The notes beneath the pieces are model-generated. The model was given only the letters and a program-made list of their open reading frames with translations. It did not search any database and had not been told where the DNA came from. From Rhizobium rhizogenes NBRC 13257 (GTDB lineage Bacteria; Pseudomonadota; Alphaproteobacteria; Rhizobiales; Rhizobiaceae), in the NCBI RefSeq assembly GCF_000696095.1, contig NZ_BAYX01000005.1, positions 62,001 to 126,000 on the forward strand: 64,000 bases of DNA. The letters run 5' to 3'. Both the position numbers and the translations under genes were made by a program. Shown here piece after piece: positions 1 through 8,933 of the stretch; position 1 is the first letter of the stretch; each line of letters opens with the position of its first letter.

Positions 1-82
1 GCGCCTTGATACGCTGCCTTCCCCGAATTTTGACGATCATTCGACCGCTCGGAATGCCTGTTGGGCATTCTGACTTTCATCA

Positions 83-99
83 CCGCCCTTTTCGGGCGG
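83..99. terminator. Short GC hairpin upstream of the first operon
   Basis: CCGCCC (83-88) pairs with GGGCGG (94-99) around a TTTTC loop. No T-run follows on either side, so this may be the end of an upstream transcript or a leader hairpin of the operon that starts at 123. The first 122 bases hold no gene I can support. Confidence 0.4.
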
Positions 100-122
100 C
101 GTTCACATCACTTCGGGGAATT

Positions 123-1157
123 ATGATGAAGACCATTTTCAAGCGGCCATTGCGCGCCGGCCTATTCGCGATGTCGTTGATCGTCGCCGGCTTGCCGGGG
201 CAGGCGGGAGCTGCGGAAACCAGCTACCCTCTTACGCTCCAGAACTGCGGCCGGCAGATCACCATCCAGAAGGCGCCGTCGCGCACGGTCTCTATCGGCC
301 AGAGCACAACGGAAATCCTCTATAGCCTCGGTGTTGCCGACAAGGTGGTCGGCACCGCACTCTGGGTCGGACCGGTCCTCAAGGGCTATGAGGACGTCAA
401 CGCCAAGATCGAGCGCCTTGCCGACAACGATCCGAGCTTCGAAAGCGTCGTCGGAAAGAAGCCGGATATCGTCACGGTTCAGTTCCAGTGGCAGGTGGGA
501 CCGGAAGGCGTGGTCGCCAAGCCGGAACAGTTCGAGGAGCTGGGCATCCCGGTCTATACATCGCCGTCCGATTGCGTCGGCAAGGAGAACTCCGGCTCCA
601 GCGATGGCGTCCGCCATCAGGTCTTCACTATGGATCTCGTCTATCAGGAGATCCGCGATCTCGCGAAGATCTACAATGTGCAGGACAAAGGCGAGGAAGT
701 GGTCGCCGATCTCAAGCAGCGCGAAGCGGCAGCCCGCGCCAAGGTTTCTTCCGCACAGGGCAAGCTTTCTGCCGTCTTCTGGTTCTCCAGCGCCAAGGAT
801 GCCGATCCCTACGTGGCGGGCCGCAATGGCGCGCCGGGCTACATCATGTCGGCGCTCGGCATTAAGAATATCATCGAGACCGATGATGAGTGGCCGACGG
901 TCGGCTGGGAGACGATTGCCAAGGCCAATCCAAGCATGATCGTGGCGGCTGCGATGGAGCGTCGCCGCTATCCGCTGGACAGCACGGAGGCCAAGCGCAA
1001 ATTCCTGGAAAAGGACCCTGTCGCGAGCCTGATGCCCGCCGTCAAAAATGGCCATGTCTTCGAGATGGATGCGCAGGCGATGAACCCGACCATCCGTACG
1101 ATCGAAGGCATCGAGGCACTTGCTGATGCTATCGCCGCGGCCGGCCTGACGCAGTGA
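123..1157 (+). CDS. Periplasmic substrate-binding protein of a FecCD/BtuC-type metal-chelate importer
   Basis: A 344-residue periplasmic binding protein of the BtuF/FhuD/FepB class. The frame is open upstream to position 6, but the start at 123 gives a classic signal peptide (KRPLRAG, then a hydrophobic core, cleavage near GQAGA) and follows a GGGG stretch. The mature part begins with the family's YPLTLQNCGR entry strand and has the two-lobe layout of helical-backbone binding proteins (about residues 40-170 and 200-340). It overlaps the permease gene by 4 bp and is followed by an ATPase, so the three form one importer. The ligand is unknown: ferric siderophore, cobalamin or another metal chelate are possible. 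No TonB receptor lies in the window. Confidence 0.9.
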   Translation: MMKTIFKRPLRAGLFAMSLIVAGLPGQAGAAETSYPLTLQNCGRQITIQKAPSRTVSIGQSTTEILYSLGVADKVVGTALWVGPVLKGYEDVNAKIERLADNDPSFESVVGKKPDIVTVQFQWQVGPEGVVAKPEQFEELGIPVYTSPSDCVGKENSGSSDGVRHQVFTMDLVYQEIRDLAKIYNVQDKGEEVVADLKQREAAARAKVSSAQGKLSAVFWFSSAKDADPYVAGRNGAPGYIMSALGIKNIIETDDEWPTVGWETIAKANPSMIVAAAMERRRYPLDSTEAKRKFLEKDPVASLMPAVKNGHVFEMDAQAMNPTIRTIEGIEALADAIAAAGLTQ

Positions 1158-2182
1158 ACCGCGCCCTTTCATCGATCGGACGAACGGGTGCCGTCGCCTT
1201 GGCGCTCGCCATTCTTGTTGCCGCGCTCTGGCTGGGTGCGGCGATCGGCGAGACCTCGATCCCGCTTGTGACCGTCGCCAAGACCGTGGCCAATCGGCTT
1301 TGGGGTGCTGGCTATCCGCTCGAGCCGATCGATGAGGGTATCGTCTGGAGCTATCGGCTGAGCCGCGCGGTGGTGGCCGCCTGTTGCGGCACCGCGCTTG
1401 CCCTGTCCGGTGTCGTGCTGCAATCGCTGCTGCGCAATCCGCTGGCCGATCCTTACATCCTCGGCATTTCTGCCGGCGCCTCTACCGGCGCCGTCGGTGT
1501 CGCGATCCTCGGTCTGGGCGCGGGTTTCCTGACGATGCCGATGGGGGCTTTCCTCGGTGCGCTCGTCGCCTTCGCTCTCGTCGCATTGCTGGCTGTCAGG
1601 GCGGGGCGCGGAACGGCCGCGATCATCCTGGCAGGGGTCGTGGGCTCGCAACTCTTCAACGCGCTCACCTCCTTCATCGTCACCAAGGCGGCGACGGCCG
1701 AACAGGCGCGCGGCATCATGTTCTGGCTGCTCGGCAATCTCTCCGGTGTGCGTTGGCCCGACGCCTGGCTGGCAATCCCGGCTGCGCTATTGGGGCTTGT
1801 CGTTTGCCTCTGGCATGCCCGGTCGCTCGACGCGTTTACCTTTGGGGCAGAATCGGCAGCTTCGCTCGGTATTTCGGTGCGCCGTACCTATCTGGTGCTC
1901 GTCGGCACATCCGCGATGATGACGGCTGTCATGGTGTCCATCGTCGGCTCCATCGGCTTTGTCGGGCTGGTCATACCGCACGCGGCGCGGATGTTGGTCG
2001 GCGTCCGTCATGGCGTGCTTCTGCCGGCAGCTGCTCTGATCGGCGCCATCTTCATGATCGCGGCCGACATCCTGTCGCGCACGCTGATCCACGGCCAAGT
2101 CCTGCCGATCGGGGTGATCACCGCTCTTGTCGGCGCGCCCGCCTTCGCCTTGATTTTGAGCCAGAAGAGGGCGCGCGCATGA
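1154..2182 (+). CDS. FecCD/BtuC-family importer permease
   Basis: A 342-residue inner-membrane permease with about ten hydrophobic segments. The family motif around LSGVVLQSLLRNPLADP (about residues 84-100) and the following GISAGAS are present, as is the ATPase-contact region near GFVGLVIPHAAR (about 260-275). Translation starts at a GTG that overlaps the binding-protein stop, and it ends in an ATGA overlap with the ATPase gene, which implies coupled translation. It forms the channel for the substrate captured by the upstream protein. Length and topology are normal for the family. Confidence 0.93.
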   Translation: MNRALSSIGRTGAVALALAILVAALWLGAAIGETSIPLVTVAKTVANRLWGAGYPLEPIDEGIVWSYRLSRAVVAACCGTALALSGVVLQSLLRNPLADPYILGISAGASTGAVGVAILGLGAGFLTMPMGAFLGALVAFALVALLAVRAGRGTAAIILAGVVGSQLFNALTSFIVTKAATAEQARGIMFWLLGNLSGVRWPDAWLAIPAALLGLVVCLWHARSLDAFTFGAESAASLGISVRRTYLVLVGTSAMMTAVMVSIVGSIGFVGLVIPHAARMLVGVRHGVLLPAAALIGAIFMIAADILSRTLIHGQVLPIGVITALVGAPAFALILSQKRARA

Positions 2183-3009
2183 CCCTGTCGGCAAGGAATG
2201 TTTCGTGGAATGCCGGTGGGCAAGCCATCGTGCGGGACATATCGCTGGATGTCCGCGTAGGCGAGTTTCTCGGCGTCATCGGGCCGAACGGCTCGGGCAA
2301 GACCAGCCTGATGATGATGCTGTCCGGCATCCGCAAGCCGAAGACCGGCGAGATTTTTGTGGACGGCACGCCAATCCGCTCTCTCGGCCGGCGCGAGCTC
2401 TCTCGGCGTCTGGCCTTGGTGGAGCAACAGGCAGACACCGGGGAGCGGATTACCGCCAGACAGGCCGTAGAACTCGGCCGCACGCCCTATCTCGGAGCGT
2501 TGTCGCCCTGGTCGGCGACGGATGACGCGATCGTCGAAGCGGCCCTTGTCAATGTCGACATGCTCCATCTTTCCGGCCGGCTGTGGCACACCCTTTCGGG
2601 CGGCGAGCGCCAGCGGCTGCATATCGGCCGCGCGCTCGCGCAGCAGCCGAAGATCCTGCTTCTCGATGAGCCGACGAACCATCTCGACATCGGTCATCAG
2701 ATCGGCCTTCTGGATCTCGTGCGCCGGCAGGATCTGACCGTGGTCGCGGCCCTGCACGACCTCAATCACGCCGCCATGTTCTGCGATCGCCTTGCCGTCA
2801 TGAACGACGGACGGCTAGTGGCGTTTGGTACGCCGCGTGAGGTGCTGACGGCCGAATGCATCCGCGATGTGTTCGGCGTGGAGGTGGAGGTGGAGCATGA
2901 TAGTGATGGCGGCTGCTTCATCCGCTACCGGGCGTCGGCAGTTCCACGCCGGCCATTGCGGGTCATCGATGAGGCTCAGCTTGAAAGCGCCAAGGTTAGG
3001 GCGTCGTAA
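2179..3009 (+). CDS. Metal-chelate ABC importer ATPase (FecE/BtuD-like)
   Basis: A 276-residue ATPase that starts at the ATG inside the ATGA overlap with the permease. Walker A is GPNGSGKT (35-42), the signature is LSGGERQR (about 137), and Walker B is followed by DEPTNHLDIGHQ, the wording usual in siderophore and cobalamin importers. It powers the FecCD permease. The frame is open for hundreds of codons upstream inside the permease gene, but that part is a shadow. Two bases after its stop comes the methyltransferase start, so all four genes very probably share a transcript. Confidence 0.93.
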   Translation: MTLSARNVSWNAGGQAIVRDISLDVRVGEFLGVIGPNGSGKTSLMMMLSGIRKPKTGEIFVDGTPIRSLGRRELSRRLALVEQQADTGERITARQAVELGRTPYLGALSPWSATDDAIVEAALVNVDMLHLSGRLWHTLSGGERQRLHIGRALAQQPKILLLDEPTNHLDIGHQIGLLDLVRRQDLTVVAALHDLNHAAMFCDRLAVMNDGRLVAFGTPREVLTAECIRDVFGVEVEVEHDSDGGCFIRYRASAVPRRPLRVIDEAQLESAKVRAS

Positions 3010-3011
3010 AC

Positions 3012-3791
3012 ATGCAGGGCCGCAATCATCATCTGAAGGAAGACATCCGCGAATACTGGTCGGAGCGATCTAAGACGTTTGATCTTGCTTTCGGTCATCG
3101 CATTCCCCCTGGGCCGGAGCTGAATGCATGGGCCGCTGCGGTTCAGCGCGGTCTTGGTCGCGAACCGCAAAAGGTGCTCGAGCTTGCCTGCGGCACTGGC
3201 GAAGTGACAAACGTGCTGCTTTCTCGCGGGCATCAGGTGACGGCGCTCGATTTCTCCGAAGCGATGCTTGCGGTTGCCCGCCATAAACATGCCGAGCGGG
3301 AAGGTGTGCGCTTTATCCTCGCTGACGCGGAACGGACGATGGAACCGGATGCGCGTTATGATGCCGTCGTCTGCCGTCATCTTGTCTGGACGCTGACGGA
3401 GCCGGAGCAAGCATTTGCGGACTGGTATCGGGTTCTGAAGCCGGGCGGGAAACTGCTGATCTTTGACGGCGATTGGGCAAAGCCGACGCTTGTCGGACGG
3501 TTCGCCTCCTTCGCCATCGGCCTGATCGACCGCATCGCCGGGATCGATCCCCACTACGACGGCGCGATGAGCGACCGGCATCAGAGCATCATGGAACGGC
3601 TGCCGTTTGGTGCCGGCCTTACCGCGGAAAGACTTACGCCGCTGATCGAAGCGGCAGGCTTCGAGGGCATAGAGATCGGCTCCCACCAGCCGATCGCGAC
3701 GGCCCAGCGGCAGACCGCTGATCTGAGGAACCGGTTGCGCACCCTGCTTTATCGGCGTTTCGTACTTTGTTGCAGACGGCCTCAGTCATAA
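3012..3791 (+). CDS. Class I SAM-dependent methyltransferase coupled to the importer
   Basis: A 259-residue Methyltransf_11/25-type protein. Motif I reads LELACGTGEVT (56-66), the acidic residue after strand 2 is in TALDFSEAM, and the post-motif region VLKPGGKLLIF is typical of small-molecule methyltransferases. It begins 3 bp after the ATPase stop and ends 10 bp inside the convergent MocR gene. Because it is the last gene of a metal-chelate uptake operon, it may modify the imported chelate or release its metal, but nothing in the sequence shows the acceptor. A role in ubiquinone or menaquinone synthesis is less likely given the context. Confidence 0.82.
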   Translation: MQGRNHHLKEDIREYWSERSKTFDLAFGHRIPPGPELNAWAAAVQRGLGREPQKVLELACGTGEVTNVLLSRGHQVTALDFSEAMLAVARHKHAEREGVRFILADAERTMEPDARYDAVVCRHLVWTLTEPEQAFADWYRVLKPGGKLLIFDGDWAKPTLVGRFASFAIGLIDRIAGIDPHYDGAMSDRHQSIMERLPFGAGLTAERLTPLIEAAGFEGIEIGSHQPIATAQRQTADLRNRLRTLLYRRFVLCCRRPQS

Positions 3792-5110
3792 ACAGCGGAC
3801 AGCGCAATCGAGCTTGCAACCTCCTCGCAGCGGTCCGTGAGGGTGGCAGTTGCAATGCGCAGGTGATTGCTCGGCAGGTTGGAGAATTTCGCACCGGGAT
3901 GAACGGCGATGCCGCGCGCAGCCAAGGTAACCATCGCGAAGGGTTCGGACGAAACGGGAATCCAGGCACAAAGGCCGTGGCCCTGTGCCGCGTCGACGCC
4001 TCTGTCTCGCAAGGCGCCGATAAGGTTGTCGCGTCGGGTCTGATAGATGGCGCGTGCTTGATGCAGCGTATCCTGCGTTGCCTCGTCGCGCAGCAGCCAG
4101 GCGGTCGCGGCTTGCAGAATGCGGCTTGTCCAGCCGGCGCTGAAGCTCCGGTAGGACTGGATCTGCTCGATAATTGCCCGCGAGCTTGACAGCACGGCGA
4201 GACGCAGATCCGGCCCATGCGTCTTCGAAAAGGAGAAAATGTGGATCACCCGATCGGGAAAACGGTGCCCGAGTGAATGGCGCGGCGCGGCGGAGATATC
4301 GCCCATGCCATCATCCTCGACGATCAGCGTATCGGTATCTCTGAGGATGCGCTCCAGAGCGTCCATGCGCTGGCGGCTGATGGTCTGGCCGGTGACCGAA
4401 TGCAGGCGCGGCTGGAAGATGAAGGCTACCGGTCGATGTTCCATCGCCGCTTGTAATGATGAAGGCAGGGGGCCTTCGGAATCGCACTGCACGGGGATGA
4501 TGCGCGTGCCGCGATCTTCGAAAATATCCAGAAGACGCATGCCTGTCGGGTCTTCGATTGCGACGGTTTCTCCCGGCGCGATCAGGGCATGCGCCAGCGT
4601 ATAGACGGCGTTGTAGCCGCCATTCGTCGCGAGAAATGCTTCCGGCTCGTAAGGCCAGGTCTTGCGCATCGCGGCCTCAAGTTCTGGCAGGATGCGGTTG
4701 CGTTCATAGCTATTGAGGTTTTCGGCCGATGCGCCGTAGGCCATTGCTTCCGCCAGTTTCGGGAGCAGGCTGACGTCCGGTACGGCAGCGGTGAGGTCGA
4801 GGACGTCCTCGCCGTAATGTCCGTTGCTTGCCAGTCGCGCCGGTTTGGCAACGAAGCGATCGCCGCTGACCCAAGTGCCGTTGCGGCCACGCCCGCTGAT
4901 GATCTTCTGGCGCCTGAGTTCGCTCCAGGCTTCCGAGATGGTGGCGGGGCTGATGCCGAGTGCGAAGGCGAGATCGCGGATGGGCGGCAGCTTGGTGCCG
5001 ACCGGCAGGGCGCCGGCGCGGATCAACGCGCTGGTTCCAATGGCAATTCCCCGAATGGTCCTGTCGCTCAATTTTTCGGCAAACCATCCCGCGTTTTTGT
5101 CTTCGCTCAT
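3782..5110 (-). CDS. MocR-type regulator (GntR wHTH plus aminotransferase-like domain)
   Basis: A 442-residue MocR/PdxR-class protein. The N-terminal winged helix (about 14-80, with LPPIRDLAFALGISPATIS) is followed by a fold-type I aminotransferase domain (about 100-440) that keeps the PLP lysine in SFSKTHG (K296) and the PLP-ring aspartate near VEDDG (266-267). I place the start at 5110 rather than the upstream ATG at 5170, because the latter lies inside the probable operator. It is divergent from the decarboxylase-like gene and amino acid importer, which it probably controls, using PLP or a PLP-amine adduct as signal (family knowledge). Confidence 0.9.
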   Translation of the reverse strand: MSEDKNAGWFAEKLSDRTIRGIAIGTSALIRAGALPVGTKLPPIRDLAFALGISPATISEAWSELRRQKIISGRGRNGTWVSGDRFVAKPARLASNGHYGEDVLDLTAAVPDVSLLPKLAEAMAYGASAENLNSYERNRILPELEAAMRKTWPYEPEAFLATNGGYNAVYTLAHALIAPGETVAIEDPTGMRLLDIFEDRGTRIIPVQCDSEGPLPSSLQAAMEHRPVAFIFQPRLHSVTGQTISRQRMDALERILRDTDTLIVEDDGMGDISAAPRHSLGHRFPDRVIHIFSFSKTHGPDLRLAVLSSSRAIIEQIQSYRSFSAGWTSRILQAATAWLLRDEATQDTLHQARAIYQTRRDNLIGALRDRGVDAAQGHGLCAWIPVSSEPFAMVTLAARGIAVHPGAKFSNLPSNHLRIATATLTDRCEEVASSIALSAVYD

Positions 5111-5126
5111 TTCCGCGCCATATTTA

Positions 5127-5170
5127 ATGTTCAATAACGTAATAACATTTGATCGGTTATATTTGAACAT
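5127..5170. promoter_or_regulatory. Probable MocR operator, inverted repeat
   Basis: ATGTTCAA at 5127-5134 is exactly mirrored by TTGAACAT at 5163-5170, and a second nested pair is ATAAC (5134-5138) and GTTAT (5156-5160). Half-site centres are about 36 bp apart. The element sits between the divergent starts at 5110 and 5205 in a locally AT-rich stretch, the expected place for the operator of the adjacent MocR protein. Assignment is inference from position and symmetry. Confidence 0.55.
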
Positions 5171-5204
5171 TTATTCATTTCGAAAACAAGATTTCAGCGA
5201 GTGA

Positions 5205-6197
5205 ATGTCCATGCCTCTGACTCTCCGCCTTGCCCTTCGTGACTGGGACTACATGACGCCGCTCGTCCTCGGCGACGTCTCCTCTCCAAAGCTCGACATC
5301 AAGGTGGACAGGATCGGCACCCTGGTTTCGCACGTCGGCAAGAGCGGCGCCTATGATGCGGCGGAAATGTCGTTCAGCCGCTATACGCAGCTTCGCATCG
5401 ATGGCGACGAAAGCGTCGTGGGCATCCCGAATTTCATCATGCGCGGCTTTCGCCACCGCTGCATCATCACGACCAAGGACAGCCCCATCACCGAGCTGGG
5501 GCATCTGGCGGGCAAGCGCATCGGCGTCACCGGCTGGCGCGATTCCGGCAATACCTGGACCCGGGCTGCGCTCCGCCGCGAGGGCGTCGGCGTCGAGGAT
5601 GCCATGTGGTATGCGGGACGCCTGACCGAGGTGCATCCGATCGTCGATCGTCTGGATGGCTTCGGCCGCCCCGGCCGCATCGAGGCCGCTCCTGGCGAGC
5701 GGCCCATGGTCGACCTTCTGAGGGATGGCGGACTGGACGCGATCTTTACGCCGTTCATGCCGGACGGCTATTTCGCGGAGGGTTCGCCCTTCCGGCAGGT
5801 TCTTTCCGATTTTCGTGGTGCCGAGCGCCGATATTTCGATGAGGTCGGCTATGTCCCTGGCATGCATCTGATCGGCCTGAAGGCCGATTTCGTTGCCGAG
5901 CATCCCTGGGTGATCGCCGAACTCAGTGCGCTGATCGACGAATCCCAGCGTATGTGGCTGAGCAAACGGCGTAAATATGCCGAGACCACGCCCTGGATGT
6001 TCGATGAACTTCTAAAGTCATCAGTCGAGCTGCCGCAGGGCTGGGATGCGAGTGGCTTTGCGGTCAATCGCACCATGATCCATGATTTCGCCAATGAGCT
6101 GCATGTGCAGGGTATCCTGCCCCGGCTGTTGACGCCGGAGGAGCTCTTTCAGTTCGACACCGATGGCAGCCGCATCGACGCCAAGGTTGCCGGCTGA
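5205..6197 (+). CDS. 4,5-dihydroxyphthalate decarboxylase-like / NMT1-fold protein
   Basis: A 330-residue protein without signal peptide that resembles 4,5-dihydroxyphthalate decarboxylase. The order is LTLRLALRDWDY at the start, AAEMSFSRYTQL near residue 50, the stretch IMRGFRHRCIIT near 76, and LAGKRIGVTGWRDSG near 100. This family shares its fold with periplasmic binding proteins (NMT1/TauA type), but the lack of a leader points to a cytoplasmic enzyme. It is the first gene of an operon with an amino acid ABC importer and an M20 hydrolase under a divergent MocR gene. The true substrate need not be phthalate. Two ATGs (5205, 5211) are possible starts. Confidence 0.75.
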   Translation: MSMPLTLRLALRDWDYMTPLVLGDVSSPKLDIKVDRIGTLVSHVGKSGAYDAAEMSFSRYTQLRIDGDESVVGIPNFIMRGFRHRCIITTKDSPITELGHLAGKRIGVTGWRDSGNTWTRAALRREGVGVEDAMWYAGRLTEVHPIVDRLDGFGRPGRIEAAPGERPMVDLLRDGGLDAIFTPFMPDGYFAEGSPFRQVLSDFRGAERRYFDEVGYVPGMHLIGLKADFVAEHPWVIAELSALIDESQRMWLSKRRKYAETTPWMFDELLKSSVELPQGWDASGFAVNRTMIHDFANELHVQGILPRLLTPEELFQFDTDGSRIDAKVAG

Positions 6198-6232
6198 CGC
6201 TTAAGGAATACAAACCAAAAAGGGGAACGAGC

Positions 6233-7123
6233 ATGTCGTTGAAGAAAGTAACCTACCTTGCCCTGGCAAGCCTGATGATCTCGGGTTCCGCATTCGCGCA
6301 GGATGCCGGCCTTCCAAAGCTGTCGGTGAACGAGGAGCTGCGGGCCAAGCTGCCCGAGAATATCCGCACGGCCGGCAAGATGATTTCCGTCAACAATGGT
6401 TCGTTTCCTCCCTATGAGATCGTCACCGGCACCGAACTGACCGGCGCAAGCGCCGATCTGACCGATGCCATCGGCGAGGTGCTCGGCGTGAAGATCGCGC
6501 ATGAGACGGTCGGCGGCCTTCCCGCTCTGCTCGCCGGTGTCAATTCCGGCCGCTATCAGTTCGCCTTCGGCCCGGTGGGCGATTTCAAGAGCCGCGAAGA
6601 GGCGAATGATTTCGTCGACTGGGTTCAGGAATTCGTCGTCTTCTCCGTCCAGAAGGGCAATCCGAAAGGTATCACCTCGCTTGACACGGCCTGCGGCAAG
6701 CGCATCGCCGTCATGGCCGGCGGTTCCGCCGAGAAGGTGATCCAGGTCCAGGCCGAGAAGTGCAAGACCGACGGCAAGGGCGCAATCGAGGTTCAGTCCT
6801 TTACCGATCAGCCGAGCTCCATCCTTGCCGTGCGTTCCAAGCGATCGGATGCCTTCTTCTCCTCCCAGGCGCCGCTCACCTATTTCGTTACGCAGGCAAA
6901 CGGTCAGCTTGAACTGACGGGCGTCGGCCAGAAGAATGGTTTCGAGGATCTCTATCAGGGTGCCGTGGTGCCGAAGGGATCGCCGCTCGGTCCGGTGCTG
7001 CGGGATGCCGTCAAGATCCTGATGGATAACGGCGCCTATGCCGCGATCATGAAGAAGTGGGGCCTTGAGAACAACATGATCAAGGAGCCAGGCATCAACC
7101 TCGGCGGGACGTTGCCGAAATGA
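6233..7123 (+). CDS. Polar amino acid ABC importer, periplasmic binding protein
   Basis: A 296-residue SBP family 3 protein with a clear signal peptide (MSLKKVTYLALASLM, cleavage near SAFAQ). The domain begins with FPPYEIVTG and carries the second-lobe motif IAVMAGGSAEKV. It is somewhat longer than typical HisJ/GlnH proteins because of a short charged segment after the leader. A GGGGAACG ribosome site precedes the ATG. It overlaps the permease gene by 4 bp. Substrate is unknown; the neighbouring amidohydrolase suggests an amino acid or N-substituted amino acid. Confidence 0.92.
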   Translation: MSLKKVTYLALASLMISGSAFAQDAGLPKLSVNEELRAKLPENIRTAGKMISVNNGSFPPYEIVTGTELTGASADLTDAIGEVLGVKIAHETVGGLPALLAGVNSGRYQFAFGPVGDFKSREEANDFVDWVQEFVVFSVQKGNPKGITSLDTACGKRIAVMAGGSAEKVIQVQAEKCKTDGKGAIEVQSFTDQPSSILAVRSKRSDAFFSSQAPLTYFVTQANGQLELTGVGQKNGFEDLYQGAVVPKGSPLGPVLRDAVKILMDNGAYAAIMKKWGLENNMIKEPGINLGGTLPK

Positions 7124-8079
7124 GTACCGCGACCGACAAGATCGCATCGCCGGACGGCGATGCGAATACCCGGGATGTGGCCAACGCCCACAGTCCTTTT
7201 CCTGCGGGCCGCCTGGCGGCCTGGGTCGTCACGCTGGCGATTGCGGCCTATTTCGCCTGGTCAGTTGCCGGCAACGAGAATTTCGGCTGGCCGGTCGTGG
7301 CGCATTATTTCTTCGACCCGACCGTCATCAGCGGCCTCTATGTGTCGCTCGGCCTGACGGTCGTTGCCATGGCGTTCGGCATCGTGCTCGGCCTGCTGCT
7401 GGCAGTCGCCAGACTGTCGAAGGATCGGCTGGCGAATTCGCTGGCGTCCCTGTTCATCTGGTTCTTTCGGGGTACGCCGCTGCTTGTGCAGCTGATCTTC
7501 TGGTACAATCTTTCGACCCTGTTTCCGACGCTTTCGATCGGCATTCCCTTCGGCCCGACCTTCGTGAGCTGGGATACGAATTCGGTCATCAGCCCGATGA
7601 CAGCGGCAATCGCCGGCCTGGCGCTGAACGAGGCGGCCTATATGGCGGAAATCATCCGCGGCGGCCTGCTGTCCGTCGACAAGGGCCAATTCGAGACGGC
7701 CGAGGCCTTCGGCATGACGCGCGCCCGGGCGCTCAGCCGCATCATCATTCCGCAGGCCATGCGCTCGATCGTGCCGCCGACCGGCAATCAGTTGATCAGC
7801 ATGATCAAGGCGACCTCGCTCGTCAGCGTCATCGCCATGGCGGACCTGCTCTATTCGGTCCAGTCGATCTATAATCGCACCTTCGAAGTCGTACCGATGC
7901 TGCTGGTGGCAGTCATCTGGTACCTGTTGATTACCTCGGTGCTCAATGTCGGCCAGAGCTATATCGAGCGTTATTACGGTCGTGGCGACCGCCGCTCCGG
8001 CGGGGCCAAGCCTGTAAAGGAAATCGCACTGGCTGCGGCGACTCCGTCCCAGATCGTAGCGCAGGAGGCAGGCCAATGA
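7120..8079 (+). CDS. Polar amino acid ABC importer permease (HisM/QM type)
   Basis: A 319-residue inner-membrane permease. The first 40 residues are a polar cytoplasmic extension, then come about five or six membrane segments. The HAAT signature [10 protein letters not shown] and the EAA loop ([29 protein letters not shown]) are intact. Only one permease gene is present, so the channel is probably a homodimer. It starts in an ATGA overlap with the binding-protein gene and ends 4 bp inside the ATPase gene. Confidence 0.93.
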   Translation: MSTATDKIASPDGDANTRDVANAHSPFPAGRLAAWVVTLAIAAYFAWSVAGNENFGWPVVAHYFFDPTVISGLYVSLGLTVVAMAFGIVLGLLLAVARLSKDRLANSLASLFIWFFRGTPLLVQLIFWYNLSTLFPTLSIGIPFGPTFVSWDTNSVISPMTAAIAGLALNEAAYMAEIIRGGLLSVDKGQFETAEAFGMTRARALSRIIIPQAMRSIVPPTGNQLISMIKATSLVSVIAMADLLYSVQSIYNRTFEVVPMLLVAVIWYLLITSVLNVGQSYIERYYGRGDRRSGGAKPVKEIALAAATPSQIVAQEAGQ

Positions 8080-8855
8080 ACGCGATCGCGACCGTGGCGC
8101 CGCTTGTTCGCGCCCGCAACGTCCACAAGTCCTTCGACCATCTCGAAGTCCTGAAAGGCATCGATCTCGATGTCGCGCCGGGGGAAGTGGTCGTTATTCT
8201 CGGACCATCCGGATCCGGAAAATCGACCTTTCTGCGTTGCATCAATCACCTGGAAGCCATCGACCGTGGATCGATCGAGGTGGATGGGGAGCAGATCGGC
8301 TATCGTTTTCGCAAGGGCCGGCTGGAGCGCCTGTCCAACCATGCGATTACCCTGCAGCGGCGCAAGATCGGCATGGTGTTCCAGCAGTTCAATCTCTATC
8401 CGCACATGACGGCACTGCAGAACATCATCGAAGCGCCGGTCGGTATCCACGGCGAAAGCCGCGCCAAGGCGATCGAGAATGCGCGCATCCTTCTGGACCG
8501 TGTCGGGCTTTCGGCAAAGGCCGACAATTATCCGCAGCAGCTCTCCGGCGGCCAACAGCAGCGCGTGGCGATTGCCCGGGCACTGGCGATTAAGCCGACG
8601 CTGATGCTCTTCGACGAGCCGACATCCGCGCTCGATCCGGAACTCGTCGGCGAAGTGCTCGCCACCATGAAGGATCTGGCCAAGCAGGGCCTGACGATGA
8701 TCGTCGTCACCCATGAGATCGGCTTTGCCCGCGAAGCGGCCGATCGCGTCGTCTTCATGGATGGCGGCAAGGTGGTCGAGCAGGGCAAGCCGGAAGATGT
8801 GCTCGGCAATCCTCAGCATCCCCGAACCAGAAGCTTCCTGTCGCGCTTCATCTAG
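8076..8855 (+). CDS. Polar amino acid ABC importer ATPase (GlnQ/HisP-like)
   Basis: A 259-residue ATPase with Walker [10 protein letters not shown], signature LSGGQQQR and Walker B followed by [12 protein letters not shown], all typical of the GlnQ/HisP group. A short insertion of about 15 residues after the first 70 ([10 protein letters not shown]) is a variation seen in some members. It overlaps the permease stop by 4 bp and is followed 78 bp later by the M20 gene. It energises the 6233-8079 importer. Confidence 0.94.
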   Translation: MNAIATVAPLVRARNVHKSFDHLEVLKGIDLDVAPGEVVVILGPSGSGKSTFLRCINHLEAIDRGSIEVDGEQIGYRFRKGRLERLSNHAITLQRRKIGMVFQQFNLYPHMTALQNIIEAPVGIHGESRAKAIENARILLDRVGLSAKADNYPQQLSGGQQQRVAIARALAIKPTLMLFDEPTSALDPELVGEVLATMKDLAKQGLTMIVVTHEIGFAREAADRVVFMDGGKVVEQGKPEDVLGNPQHPRTRSFLSRFI

Positions 8856-8933
8856 CGCGACGGCCCCCGTCAGATGCGGGACCGCCGGCCTCATGCGGGC
8901 CTGGCGTCGCTCATGCCAACCATTGGAACAGTC

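Noticed and set aside
1384..2178. In-frame upstream extension of the FecE-like ATPase, looking like a fusion
   Set aside because: The extension overlaps the permease gene in another frame, and its arginine-rich translation matches nothing. The ATG at 2179 is coupled to the permease stop.
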